64,000 nt of DNA. It comes from Photobacterium ganghwense (GTDB lineage Bacteria; Pseudomonadota; Gammaproteobacteria; Enterobacterales; Vibrionaceae). Below the pieces are notes generated by a model. That model ran no database searches and had not been told where the DNA came from. It was given only the letters and a program-made list of their open reading frames with translations. Of the stretch, positions 8,811 to 17,234 are shown piece by piece (within the stretch, counting starts at the first letter, position 1; each line of letters begins with the position of its first letter). The position numbers and the translations under genes are program-made. Where the stretch lies: assembly GCF_003025595.1 (NCBI RefSeq), contig NZ_PYMI01000003.1, positions 806,001-870,000 of the forward strand, written 5' to 3'.

Positions 8811-9305
8811 TTGAGCGTGGTGTTCTTGAAAAATATGATTCGCCGTTTTTATGTCAACGAGAACATGATGGGATGTAGAATGAAGACGTTAAAGCTGACT
8901 ATGTTATTATTTGGTCTGATGCTGCAATTAATAGCGCTTTATATTGCTTTTTTCGAAGAGTTTTATGGAAATATCTACTTAGCTACGTTGTTGGTAGTGC
9001 TTTCTTTAGTTGGCTTGCTTCTGTTTAATGGGCTGGTTGCCCCCGTTTGCTTACTGGCCGGGGTTGTGATCGGGTTGTCGCTTTCACATAACCAGGCTGA
9101 CAGGCAGATACTCACGCATTTGCAGGGAGATTTTTTCCTGACTGTTCATTTGATAGTCAATGGGAAGTTTCAGCCGGTGCCTGTCCCCGCAGACACCGAT
9201 TCTCCTTTTCGTCCCGAAATTGTACCTGAGCCGTTACCATTATCGCCTGACGCTATCCCTGTAGTGCAGAACATCGATCTGGCTTTCGAGGGTACGGCTT
9301 TTTAG
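8811..9305 (+). CDS. Hypothetical membrane protein with proline-rich C-terminus
   Basis: Unrecognised protein of up to 164 aa. It has hydrophobic segments at about residues 26-46 and 53-85, then a soluble tail rich in Pro (VPVPADTDSP, VPEPLPLSP). The start is uncertain: a TTG at 8811 has AAGGG about 6 nt upstream, while an internal ATG at 8880 would give a tidy 141-aa protein beginning MKTLKLTML but has a weaker ribosome site. An 18-bp direct repeat straddles the stop codon (9284-9301 and 9314-9331, one mismatch). No function is proposed. Confidence 0.6.
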   Translation: MSVVFLKNMIRRFYVNENMMGCRMKTLKLTMLLFGLMLQLIALYIAFFEEFYGNIYLATLLVVLSLVGLLLFNGLVAPVCLLAGVVIGLSLSHNQADRQILTHLQGDFFLTVHLIVNGKFQPVPVPADTDSPFRPEIVPEPLPLSPDAIPVVQNIDLAFEGTAF

Positions 9306-9331
9306 GGTATCGTTTTCGAGGGTAAGGCTTT
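9284..9331. repeat. Imperfect 18-bp direct repeat across the stop codon
   Basis: TTTCGAGGGTACGGCTTT (9284-9301) recurs as TTTCGAGGGTAAGGCTTT (9314-9331), offset by 30 bp, with one mismatch. The first copy encodes the last residues of the upstream gene and the second lies after its stop. Probably a small duplication. Confidence 0.6.
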
Positions 9332-9552
9332 CAAGAATAATGTGCCATAGCGTTATGGTGTCCGTTGATTGCACCTGAAATCCAGATACTTGCTACCTTT
9401 TAATGCAGTAAACAGAGGGGAATTTAATTTACATAGAAAATCTTATGTAAAGAAAAGGATACTGAGAGAAAAGGCTGCCTGGATATCACGAAATTTCTTC
9501 TGTTACTGCTTTATCATTCCCGATTTTTTCTTTATTGCATTGCAGTCTTATT

Positions 9553-10836
9553 TCATTGTCTTGGGATTAACAGTTTCTGTCCGACAAAAATAACTGAATC
9601 CGGCAAGTTGTTTATTTCTTTTATTAGTGAAACAGAAGTGTCATTTAATGATGCCAATTCACTTAGCGTATCACCCGCCTGAATATCATAAACCTCGAAT
9701 TTATTTTTCACATAATGGTAGCTTTTTTCATTTTCATATAATGTTGCTTTATGTGTCCGAGGCAGAAGAATCTTATTTTCCCGATTTTTGAACGTATACC
9801 CACCGGTATATCCCGGGTTAAGCTGATAAAGCTGTTTACTGCTGATACCAGCATGGTTGGCGATTGTTTTTAATCGCACCCTGCGATCGACAACAATTTC
9901 ATCCACCACCGGTTTTGCTTCTATCGCGACAATAGGTAATTCGTGCTGGTGGCGATGCTTAATCAAATCTGCCATGGCCAGCAGTTTAGGTACATATTGT
10001 CGCGTTTCGTTGGGTAATTGCAGTGACCAGAAATCAGTGGCTTTGCCCTGCTGTCGGTTTTGTTTGATCGCATTGCGAACCCGTGCTCCGCCGGTATTGT
10101 AAGCCGCAATGGCATGAAGCCAATTGTTATCGAACTTATCATACAGGTACTCTAATAAGTCCAGCGCAGCCTGCGTAGCCTCGATAACATCACGTCTGCC
10201 GTCGTAGCCCTGAGCCATTTCCAGACCAAATGTTTTGCCTGTGGGCGCGGTGATTTGCCACAGCCCGGCTGCACCTTTGGGCGAATAGGCAAACTGATCG
10301 AAACTGCTTTCAATAAAAGGCAGCAAAACCAGTTCAACCGGCAGCCCTCTGGCTTTTACTTGTTGATATATGTAGTAAAGAAAAGGTTCAGCCCGGTTTG
10401 TGACGGTTTCAACGTGAAGTGGATTCTCCAGGAACCAGCGCTTGTATTTAGTGACTCTGTTATTTTTCGGCACTTTGAATGAAAACTGATTGGCTATTTC
10501 TGACCACAAATCATTTTGACTTGACGTTGAGCTGTTTAGAGTGAGTGCATTTTTTTCGGTATCCAGACTTTCGGCGTCTGGTAAAGCGTCAGTTAAAGGC
10601 ATGACCTGCCAGGGTTGGGTCGCAATGTAGCGTCCGTCAGTATGTTCGTGGGTGATTGAGCACTGATGGATGTCTGCCGGCCTAAAATTCGGGCGTAAGG
10701 GGCTGACCTGATAAGCCGGAGAGCGGTCTTGTCTGGTTGTTGGCGACATGTTGGCTTGCGAGTACCTGTCAGGTGAGGTCTGGCATGCCGTTATTGTCAG
10801 CGTGAGACAGATTAAAAGCAGACATTGTTTCAACAT
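9553..10836 (-). CDS. mltD: Membrane-bound lytic murein transglycosylase D (LysM)
   Basis: Cleaves the MurNAc-GlcNAc bond of peptidoglycan. A lipoprotein signal (ICLTLTITAC, lipobox Cys near residue 18) leads to an SLT domain with the catalytic Glu in LPFIESSFD, then SPKGAAGLWQI and AAYNTGGARVRNA. One C-terminal LysM repeat follows (YDIQAGDTLSELA to VGQKLLIPRQ). I use the ATG at 10834-10836 rather than the TTG two codons upstream. 427 aa is near family length, although E. coli MltD carries two LysM repeats. It stands alone on the minus strand. Confidence 0.9.
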   Translation of the reverse strand: MLKQCLLLICLTLTITACQTSPDRYSQANMSPTTRQDRSPAYQVSPLRPNFRPADIHQCSITHEHTDGRYIATQPWQVMPLTDALPDAESLDTEKNALTLNSSTSSQNDLWSEIANQFSFKVPKNNRVTKYKRWFLENPLHVETVTNRAEPFLYYIYQQVKARGLPVELVLLPFIESSFDQFAYSPKGAAGLWQITAPTGKTFGLEMAQGYDGRRDVIEATQAALDLLEYLYDKFDNNWLHAIAAYNTGGARVRNAIKQNRQQGKATDFWSLQLPNETRQYVPKLLAMADLIKHRHQHELPIVAIEAKPVVDEIVVDRRVRLKTIANHAGISSKQLYQLNPGYTGGYTFKNRENKILLPRTHKATLYENEKSYHYVKNKFEVYDIQAGDTLSELASLNDTSVSLIKEINNLPDSVIFVGQKLLIPRQ

Positions 10837-11126
10837 AAGCAATTTACAACGTATAAAATTTTGCTAAAACGTTCGTCATAATTTTGTCATCTGCCTTCAA
10901 GCGTAGCAGTGAAAGTTGGAGAAGAGAGGTCGAGGCTGAGAGAAAAACGGCGATTGTTGAAACTTCAACATGCATCTCAACACAGAGACACAGATCACAG
11001 TGTGCTGAAGATCAGCAGACACTAAAGTTGTAACTACAGTTAAAAGAGATCAGTCATCAACGCTGGGTTGTAAGCACAGGTTAAGACGTAGGCTTACTGA
11101 GGTGACTGTGAGTGGGGAGAGGAAGT

Positions 11127-11651
11127 ATGCAGTTTACTCACTATCCGGCAGGCACTGTGCTGCGCGTTCGGTTCAGTACCTATTGGCATTATGGGATTGC
11201 CGATGGGCAAGGATGTGTTATTCATAATTCCAAAAAATGGCGGGAAGTACGGCGGGAACCGGAAACTGAATTTGCGGAAGGTCGCGCTATAGAAGTCAGT
11301 AAAATCAAGGGGGATGACCCAGATCAGGCTGTTGCCCTTGCAACCAGTCAGATAGGCCGTCCGTATGATTTATTGCAGCACAACTGTGAGCAGTTTGTGC
11401 GTGAAGCTCATGGATTGCCGGCTGAATGCACGCAAATTCAACGTCTGCTGGCGGCGGCTGCCGGAGGCTATCTTACTCTGAAGGCAGAATCGCATTTGGA
11501 GCGATTGGCGGGAATTGGGATGTTGGTGGGCGCTGTTTCTGCATCATCTGAAATGACACCCTATCCGAAAGCGGCTGCAGGGGCGCGTCTGGCGGTTGGG
11601 TCAGGGCTGATACTCACGACGTTATACCGAACGCTGCTGAAAAAGCGCTGA
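11127..11651 (+). CDS. LRAT/NlpC-P60-like (H-rev107 type) domain protein
   Basis: A 174-aa protein with the circularly permuted papain-like fold typical of the lecithin:retinol acyltransferase (LRAT) family. The putative catalytic His is in YWHYGIADG near residue 21 and the Cys in HNCEQFVREAHG near residue 92. It has a C-terminal hydrophobic region (about 125-168) that could tether it to membrane. Bacterial members may act as acyltransferases or phospholipases; the substrate is unknown. I use the ATG at 11127, preceded by GAGAGG, over a GTG five codons upstream. It is followed by the PHA-linked genes, but co-transcription is unclear (198-nt gap). Confidence 0.75.
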   Translation: MQFTHYPAGTVLRVRFSTYWHYGIADGQGCVIHNSKKWREVRREPETEFAEGRAIEVSKIKGDDPDQAVALATSQIGRPYDLLQHNCEQFVREAHGLPAECTQIQRLLAAAAGGYLTLKAESHLERLAGIGMLVGAVSASSEMTPYPKAAAGARLAVGSGLILTTLYRTLLKKR

Positions 11652-11849
11652 TCGGTGAATTGGTGCAACACTCTGCGCGTTAGTCACAAAACCGCTTACA
11701 AGTCTAAAGAGCCTTATTGATTTCACTCAGTCTCAATCGGTCTGACATGAGTCCTGAGAGGTAAGTACTGATTGTTGGATCTCGTCCACAGATTTCTGGT
11801 CGGAATACCGTTATGTTAAAAAAAGGTGACTGAGTAAAAACACTAATCT

Positions 11850-12143
11850 GTGAGAGCCACTGTGACAATTTTAATTGAACGTCGTCATGACCGTACCCCT
11901 GAAGATATCACATCAATATCCGAGCAAATCGCAGGGGAGCTTGCCCGTGAATACGGCCTGAGGTGGACCTGGCAGGAAGATAAACTTCATATCCAGCATT
12001 CGTCGGCAAAAGGGTATCTGCATGCTGAAGAGGGGAAGATAACAATCAGTCTGCAATTGGGGTTCGCTGCCAGCTTTTTTTCTGGTGCGATTGAAAGCCA
12101 TATTAATGAGCGGCTGGACCGAGTGTTTAACGCCATTGGCTGA
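11850..12143 (+). CDS. Polyhydroxyalkanoic acid system family protein
   Basis: A 97-aa cytoplasmic protein matching the PHA_gran_rgn family by memory: an N-terminal ILIERRHDRTPE, then IAGELAREYGLRWTWQEDKLHIQ and a C-terminal amphipathic helix IESHINERLDRVFNAIG. Members sit near polyhydroxyalkanoate granule genes and their role is undefined. The start is a GTG at 11850. A hairpin terminator follows at 12173-12202, so it is probably a separate unit from the phasins downstream. Confidence 0.8.
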   Translation: MRATVTILIERRHDRTPEDITSISEQIAGELAREYGLRWTWQEDKLHIQHSSAKGYLHAEEGKITISLQLGFAASFFSGAIESHINERLDRVFNAIG

Positions 12144-12172
12144 TGTCAGTTTTCCTCTTTCCAAATAAATAA

Positions 12173-12202
12173 AAAGCCAGTGTTTTCGCTGGTTTTTTTA
12201 TT
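12173..12202 (+). terminator. Rho-independent terminator after the PHA system gene
   Basis: The stem CCAGTG / CGCTGG with a TTTT loop, flanked by AAAAAG and a run of seven Ts, sits 30 nt after the stop. The rest of 12203-12499 is AT-rich, holds no convincing gene, and probably carries the phasin promoter. Confidence 0.7.
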
Positions 12203-12499
12203 TATAAGTATCGTTGTTGCGTGTTATTTCTTCTGCTTCTTCTTCTGTTTGATATCCATATATCTATCGTATCGCCCGACATGTTGTAGCAATAAGATGT
12301 TCCGCTATCTTATTTAACTCTTTGATTTTAATGTTAAATTTGCGAGGTGGGTTGTCATTAATCAAAAAGATGATCCTGATCACTCAATCACGGGGTTTTA
12401 GGACGAACATTCTAATTGCAATTTGTACATTACACATAAGCAGTCAGGAAAGAGAAACCCACTGGCTGGCAAAGTTGCAATCGAATGGAGGGGATAAGG

Positions 12500-13186
12500 A
12501 TGAGCATCTTTAAACAGGCTGCGGGGCAATCTAAAAAAGAGCACATTCGCGACGCGATGGTTTACAACATTTGGCTGGCCGGTTTAGGTGCTTACGCCAA
12601 AAGCCGCGAAGAAGTGAATCAGATTTCCGGTAAAGGGAAAAGTTTATTTGATGAACTGATTGAGCGTGGTCGCGCTGTGGAATCGCAAACTAAAGAGCGT
12701 GTTCATACTGCACGTAGCCAAACATCAGTTGCCATTGAAGAACGTATGCATTCTATGGTGCAGAAGTTTATCGGGATTGATAACGATCGTCTGGATCGTG
12801 TGGATGACAAAATTGATCAACTAACCGCAAGCATTGAAGCGCTTCTGGCTCGCCAGCAAGAGGCTGAAGCTGCAAAACCGGCGCCACGTAAACGCGCAGC
12901 AGCCAAAGCCAGCACCAAAGCGGATGCGCCGGCTGCGAAAAAGCCAAGTGTGGCTCGCCGTAAGAATGTCAAAGCGGCTGAGCCGGTTCAGGCAGCAAAG
13001 GCTGATGGCACTAATGTTGATGGGGCGGGCGTTAAGGTTGAAGAAGCCAACACTAATGCACCGACAAACGCTGAAGTAAAAGCCGCTGCAGTGCAGGCGG
13101 AAAAGCCGCCGGTAAAGACTGATACCGTTTCAGCTTCCACGAGTGCATCGACTGAGACGGTAACGAAAACCGAAGTGGCCAGCTAA
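12500..13186 (+). CDS. Phasin family protein with Lys/Ala-rich tail
   Basis: A PHA granule surface protein. The N-terminal phasin domain (about residues 1-120) contains YNIWLAGLGAYAKSREE and a helical segment rich in charged residues. The C-terminal 100 residues are Ala/Lys/Pro rich with AAKPA-type repeats, like the histone H1-like tail of PhaF, which links granules to the nucleoid. The ATG at 12500 has GGAGGGGATAAGG directly upstream and is preferred to a start five codons earlier. 228 aa. The second, tail-less phasin follows after 102 nt, a PhaF/PhaI-like pair. Confidence 0.85.
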   Translation: MSIFKQAAGQSKKEHIRDAMVYNIWLAGLGAYAKSREEVNQISGKGKSLFDELIERGRAVESQTKERVHTARSQTSVAIEERMHSMVQKFIGIDNDRLDRVDDKIDQLTASIEALLARQQEAEAAKPAPRKRAAAKASTKADAPAAKKPSVARRKNVKAAEPVQAAKADGTNVDGAGVKVEEANTNAPTNAEVKAAAVQAEKPPVKTDTVSASTSASTETVTKTEVAS

Positions 13187-13288
13187 CCGGTTCTACCCAG
13201 TAAAGTATTGTCGTCATATACCCTGTGGGCTTTTAGGTATGTGACAGGAAAAGCAAAGAGTGCGTCTTAACGCAGGGGAGATTGAATT

Positions 13289-13648
13289 ATGAGCGATAAA
13301 ACAGTTGTGAAAGCGGCAAAAAATGTCGTTGAAAGCGGTGAAAGCATTGCGCGCAACATCTGGCTTGCGGGGCTGGGTTTATACAGCCGTAGCCTGGAAG
13401 AAGCGCAACAGCTGAATGAAAAAACCAGCAATGTGTTTGATGAGCTGGTAGAACGCGGTAAAGAAGTGGAGGTGCAGGCGAAAGAATGCATTGGTCGTAA
13501 CACTGAAAAAGCGTCAGAAGAAGTCGAAGCAGGTATGAATGATCTGTTTTACCGACTGAGCGGCGTCGACCGTGAAAAACTCGAACGTATGGACGAGAAA
13601 ATCGATAAGTTGACAAAAGCCGTTGAGAAATTGGCAGCAGCAGAGTAA
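13289..13648 (+). CDS. Phasin family protein (short, PhaI-like)
   Basis: A 119-aa phasin paralogous to the N-terminal half of the preceding gene: ARNIWLAGLGLYSRSLEEAQ, FDELVERGKEVE and a C-terminal coiled segment with DEKIDKLTKAVEKL. It coats PHA inclusions. It lacks the Lys/Ala-rich tail. The start is supported by GGGGAG 9-10 nt upstream. A strong terminator follows at 13740-13774. No PHA synthase gene is in the window. Confidence 0.85.
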   Translation: MSDKTVVKAAKNVVESGESIARNIWLAGLGLYSRSLEEAQQLNEKTSNVFDELVERGKEVEVQAKECIGRNTEKASEEVEAGMNDLFYRLSGVDREKLERMDEKIDKLTKAVEKLAAAE

Positions 13649-13739
13649 CTGCCGATACGGGGCTCGATCTCAGCCAGCCAGATCATCGAAGCCCCGAGGC
13701 ACAGCCGCCTAACCCAGTCTGCTGGTGGCTTGCCTTTCA

Positions 13740-13774
13740 GGTTGCGCGTGGGCCATGCACGCGCACCTTTTTTC
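13740..13774 (+). terminator. Rho-independent terminator after the phasin genes
   Basis: A GC-rich stem GCGCGTG / CACGCGC, extended by GGT/ACC with a one-base bulge, is followed by TTTTTT. It lies about 95 nt after the second phasin gene. Confidence 0.75.
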
Positions 13775-13864
13775 GTTTATTAACCTGATGATCCGTGGCC
13801 AAATTTGACCAAACCCCTCAATTAAATCTAACTTTGTAATTGAGTTGTAAGAAAGGTGGCGCTT

Positions 13865-14800
13865 ATGGATAGTTGGCGAAATAGAGCTTTTAACAAGGTT
13901 TTATTCCGGATCATGCGGCAGCGTCTTGCAAACTGTACTTCCACATTGGAAATGCGAGATCTGATCTTATCCATTGATAACTATGGGCCGTTTATCTCTG
14001 CGCCAAAGGGAATGGACGTAGTGCCGACGAAACTGGCTAAAATTCCTTGTGACTGGGTGGACATGCCGTCCAGCAGCGGCAACAAAATCATTCTGTATTT
14101 TCATGGTGGCGGATTTTGTTTTCACAGTCCCCGAATTCATAATGCCTTTCTCGCCAGACTGGCGGGGCTGACCAAATCGCGTGGCCTAATGGTCAATTAC
14201 CGCTTAGCACCTGAACACCCATATCCGGCAGCACCGGATGACAGTTTCGCGGTTTACCGTGCTTTGCTGGTAAAGGGGTATCAACCTCATCAGATTTTTC
14301 TGGCAGGCGATTCTGCCGGGGGAAACCTTGCTTTGACGACGATGCTACGCCTAAGGGAGGCCAAGCTACCTCAACCGGCCGGGGCAATTATGCTTTCTCC
14401 GGTGTCTGATATGGCTGTCACCGGTGAATCTGCGTTTAAAAAATGTAAAGACGATCCGTTCTTTGACTTAAGTACATTGCTTCTGATGCGCAATAACTAT
14501 ATCGGGATGCGTAATCCCTGTGAGCCTGATATATCACCTTTTTATGCGGATCTTCGTGATCTTCCGCCAAGCTTTATTACGGTTGGAACGGAAGAGCTAT
14601 TGATGGATGATGGTATCCGGCTGGCCGAAAGAATGGGTGAGGCGGGTAATGATGTGACGATTCATATAGCCAAAGGCGTCCCACATGTTTACCCGCTGTT
14701 TTATCAACTCAGCGAATCACGTGAAGCACTTAAACTGATGGCCAGTTTTGTTAATGACAAGTTCAAACAAGCCAAGTCTATGGACAAAAAAGCCAGTTAA
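13865..14800 (+). CDS. Alpha/beta hydrolase of the hormone-sensitive lipase family
   Basis: A 311-aa esterase/lipase with the family oxyanion motif HGGGFCFHS near residue 80 and the nucleophile elbow GDSAGGNLA near 150. The acid probably lies in VGTEELLMDD and the His in GVPHVYPLF. No signal peptide, so cytoplasmic. The ATG at 13865 has GAAAGG 8 nt upstream; a GTG at 13856 would overlap that site. Being next to the phasins raises the possibility of a role in granule-linked ester breakdown, but it is not a recognisable PHA depolymerase and the substrate is unknown. Confidence 0.85.
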   Translation: MDSWRNRAFNKVLFRIMRQRLANCTSTLEMRDLILSIDNYGPFISAPKGMDVVPTKLAKIPCDWVDMPSSSGNKIILYFHGGGFCFHSPRIHNAFLARLAGLTKSRGLMVNYRLAPEHPYPAAPDDSFAVYRALLVKGYQPHQIFLAGDSAGGNLALTTMLRLREAKLPQPAGAIMLSPVSDMAVTGESAFKKCKDDPFFDLSTLLLMRNNYIGMRNPCEPDISPFYADLRDLPPSFITVGTEELLMDDGIRLAERMGEAGNDVTIHIAKGVPHVYPLFYQLSESREALKLMASFVNDKFKQAKSMDKKAS

Positions 14801-14860
14801 CCCGATTCCAGACTATCCAAGTAGATGTAGTAGCCCACCTGCATGTGTTCCAAGCATATG

Positions 14861-14930
14861 CTGAATAGCTGAATAGCTGAATAGCTGAATAGCTGAATAG
14901 CTGAATAGCTGAATAGCTGAATAGCTGAAT
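14861..14930. repeat. Octanucleotide tandem repeat (CTGAATAG)n
   Basis: Nearly nine uninterrupted copies (about 8.75) of CTGAATAG, 60 nt after the esterase stop. They lie in the 399-nt gap before the YjbR-like gene. Each unit holds an in-frame TAG in one register, so it does not encode a long peptide. The gap otherwise shows no gene I can support. Confidence 0.95.
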
Positions 14931-15199
14931 GCTATTGAGTTTTCTGTATTCAGCGGAGTGTCAGGTAAACTCAGTCAGCCGAACTTTGTCGTTAGCAGAT
15001 TATTGCTGTGCGTGATCATCATTTTGTGCCATGTTCTCACCTGATACCGCTAGTGTTCTCCGCCGTTTTCGACTCGGTATCTTACGAGAACAAACTGAGA
15101 ACAAACGCCAGAAGGTTTTACTAACAAGCATCAAAAACGGCCTTACCAAGTTATTCAGTGTGATTATCCAGTCAGAAGAGATATCAAAAGGACGACACC

Positions 15200-15562
15200 A
15201 TGTTACAGCAAGAAATTGAAGACTACCTGGACTTGTTTCCTGAGGCTGAAAGCGGCTATCCATTTGGCCCTGAAGCCCGGGTATATAAAGTGTTGGGTAA
15301 AATGTTTGCATTGCTGGCCATTCATCGGGGTGAGCTCAGTATGACTGTGAAGGGTACACCAGCGGACAATGAACTGCTCGTCAGTCAGTTTAAAGGCATT
15401 ATTCCGGGATATCACATGAATAAACAGCATTGGGTGACAGTGTCACTTGAAAGCGATGTGAATGACGGGATGATAAGGGATCTGGCGGCGCAATCTTATA
15501 AGCTGGTGGTCAGCACTCTACCAAAAGCGCAGCAAAAGCGGTTACAGCTATTAGGGGCATAA
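15200..15562 (+). CDS. MmcQ/YjbR family protein
   Basis: A 120-aa protein of the MmcQ/YjbR (CyaY-like fold) family. It has the early PEAESGYPFGPEARVYKVLGKMFAL, the central MTVKGTPADNELL and the late YHMNKQHWVTV with a C-terminal AAQSYKLVVSTLPK. E. coli YjbR binds DNA in vitro, but the cellular role is not settled. The start is clear: AAAAGGA lies 8 nt before the ATG. It appears monocistronic. Confidence 0.88.
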   Translation: MLQQEIEDYLDLFPEAESGYPFGPEARVYKVLGKMFALLAIHRGELSMTVKGTPADNELLVSQFKGIIPGYHMNKQHWVTVSLESDVNDGMIRDLAAQSYKLVVSTLPKAQQKRLQLLGA

Positions 15563-15639
15563 ATCCGTGCAGCACGCACAGGCAGGGATGATTTGTCTTA
15601 CTGTCAGCCTGACACACTGTAAACCTTGCCCATTCTATA

Positions 15640-15670
15640 CTCAGCTCAGCTCAGCTCAGCTCAGCTCAGC
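15640..15670. repeat. Pentanucleotide tandem repeat (CTCAG)6
   Basis: Six perfect CTCAG units plus one base, in the non-coding gap upstream of the LysE-family gene (start 15766). Copy-number change would alter promoter or leader spacing in 5-bp steps. No real gene crosses it. Confidence 0.95.
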
Positions 15671-15713
15671 GTTTTGTCTGTTGGGGGTTATGGCTGTATC
15701 GGGAAATGGATTT

Positions 15714-15757
15714 CTATTTAAGAGGGGCACACTATTTAAGCGGCCGCTCTATTTAAG
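15714..15757 (+). repeat. Three CTATTTAAG direct repeats before the LysE gene
   Basis: The 9-mer occurs at 15714-15722, 15732-15740 and 15749-15757, that is 18 and 17 bp apart. The last copy runs into the ribosome site AAGGAG of the LysE gene. Possibly a regulator array or repeated insertion/duplication; unknown. Confidence 0.85.
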
Positions 15758-15765
15758 GAGTATCA

Positions 15766-16404
15766 ATGAACATCGAAACACTGGCATTGTACTGTGCTGT
15801 ATCATTCTTTTATATCATCAGCCCCGGGCCGGCGATTTTCCTGGCCATTTATAATGGTTCAATGAACGGAGTAAAGTCGGTGATGGCGTCGGCGCTAGGT
15901 AACATCATAGGCTTGATGCTGCTCTCCAGTCTATCTATCAGTGGGTTAAGCGCCATCTTGTTGGCATCGTCGACGTTGTTCATGGTCTTCAAAATTGTTG
16001 GTGCCAGCTATCTTATTTTCCTTGGTTGCAAACAGTTGAAATCCAGCTTTAAGAAAAGCGCACACTCTGTTCAATCGCCGGCCAGGCATCATTCCAGTTT
16101 GTTGTCTTATTTCAGGGAGGGGCTTTTTGTCGCCGTGACGAACCCGAAACCGATCCTCTTTTTCACGGCGTTGTTCCCGCAGTTTATTGATACCAGTCAG
16201 CCGATATTTTTCCAGTTTATAGTGATGACGCTAATCTTTATGCTGTTTTCATTCCTGTCACTGTCTACCTATGGGTATTTAGCGGGTAAAGCCTCGGGGT
16301 ATTTGGCAAAACCTGACACGATGCGCTGGTTTACTCGAGTAAGTGGGGGGCTGTTTGTCGGAATGGGAACCAGTCTTTTTTACGTTAAAAACACAAGCTC
16401 ATAG
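15766..16404 (+). CDS. LysE/RhtB family amino-acid exporter
   Basis: A 212-aa inner-membrane protein with about six hydrophobic segments and the family N-terminal signature FFYIISPGPAIFLAI near residues 12-26. It also has the conserved SFREGLFVAVTNPKPILFF-like region near 120-140, where the Asn-Pro-Lys is typical. Such proteins export amino acids or their derivatives (homoserine, threonine, leucine); the substrate cannot be told from sequence. The ribosome site AAGGAG is 5 nt before the ATG. Two kinds of short repeats lie in its leader. Confidence 0.88.
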   Translation: MNIETLALYCAVSFFYIISPGPAIFLAIYNGSMNGVKSVMASALGNIIGLMLLSSLSISGLSAILLASSTLFMVFKIVGASYLIFLGCKQLKSSFKKSAHSVQSPARHHSSLLSYFREGLFVAVTNPKPILFFTALFPQFIDTSQPIFFQFIVMTLIFMLFSFLSLSTYGYLAGKASGYLAKPDTMRWFTRVSGGLFVGMGTSLFYVKNTSS

Positions 16405-16476
16405 TGACGGGTTTAGAGCCAGTGGCCCTGTCGTGCTCGGTGAAGAGACACTGATCTACCAAGCATAGCGGGTCTA

Positions 16477-16510
16477 AAAAGAAAAGCCTGACTGAGTGAG
16501 CAGCCAGGCT
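16477..16510 (-). terminator. Terminator of the FAR-DUF2505-TetR operon
   Basis: On the minus strand, AGCCTGGCTG pairs with CAGTCAGGCT (one G-U pair), then TTTTCTTTTT follows. It lies 17 nt after the tetR-type gene stop. Confidence 0.7.
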
Positions 16511-16526
16511 GGTGGATTGGTGAGTC

Positions 16527-17159
16527 TCAGCTGACTAACTCGTCAACCAGATCCTGATGGGTAAAGAACGGGGAGGTGGCATTTTCTGTCAGGTAAGGTT
16601 CTACCATGGAGATCAGGCGTAACACCCCGGTGCGCACCAGTTCACTTTCACTGTAATGGTCATCCAGCAGCGTCTGGTAATTCAGCCAGTTCAGGCTAAC
16701 CAGCAGCAGGTTATCGGCCAGTAATGGCAGACTGCTTTCATCACACCGCAGTTTGCCCAGTTCGACCAGATGTTTGAGCATATCATTACTCAGATGACGC
16801 AGTTTCAGAATCAGGGTTCTGATTTTACGCTTGATTTGCGGATTCTGGCCGTTGAGATTATCCAGGTTGCGGAACAAGAACCGGTAATGGGTAAATAAAG
16901 CCATCACGGTGTGCATGAACGGCCAGTAATCATCGAAATCTTTTACCTGGTCGGCGTACTCGTTACAGACGCGGGTCAGAGAGTTTTGCAGCTCATTGAT
17001 GAGCGTTGCAATTATTTCGTCCTTGCCTCTGAAGTGATAGTACAGGTTACCCGGGCTGATCCCCATTTCGGTCGCGATGATCAGTGTGCTGACCTGAGCA
17101 ACGCCATCACGATTAAACAACTCAAGGCTGACCGCTAAAATCCGATCTTTGGTTTTCAT
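16527..17159 (-). CDS. TetR family transcriptional regulator
   Basis: A 210-aa one-domain repressor type. The N-terminal HTH has KDRILAVSLELFNRDGV, then TEMGISPGNLYYHFRGKDEI, the classical TetR recognition helix. The C-terminal ligand domain is hydrophobic and unassigned. The ATG at 17157-17159 follows AAGGAAAG at a good distance and is preferred to a start ten codons upstream. It is the third gene after the fatty acyl-CoA reductase-like gene and DUF2505, so it probably senses a fatty acyl or alcohol ligand and controls this operon. That role is inferred from position only. Confidence 0.87.
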   Translation of the reverse strand: MKTKDRILAVSLELFNRDGVAQVSTLIIATEMGISPGNLYYHFRGKDEIIATLINELQNSLTRVCNEYADQVKDFDDYWPFMHTVMALFTHYRFLFRNLDNLNGQNPQIKRKIRTLILKLRHLSNDMLKHLVELGKLRCDESSLPLLADNLLLVSLNWLNYQTLLDDHYSESELVRTGVLRLISMVEPYLTENATSPFFTHQDLVDELVS

Positions 17160-17234
17160 CGTTCTTTCCTTGCTTGTCAGGCCCGACATTGAACTCCATG
17201 TGTGCCGGGCCCGGTTTGCTTGCTGTCGGAATGA

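Noticed and set aside
15567-15854. 95-codon frame crossing the CTCAG repeat
   Set aside because: Overlaps the true LysE-family start in another frame and has no coding character; the repeat is therefore treated as non-coding.
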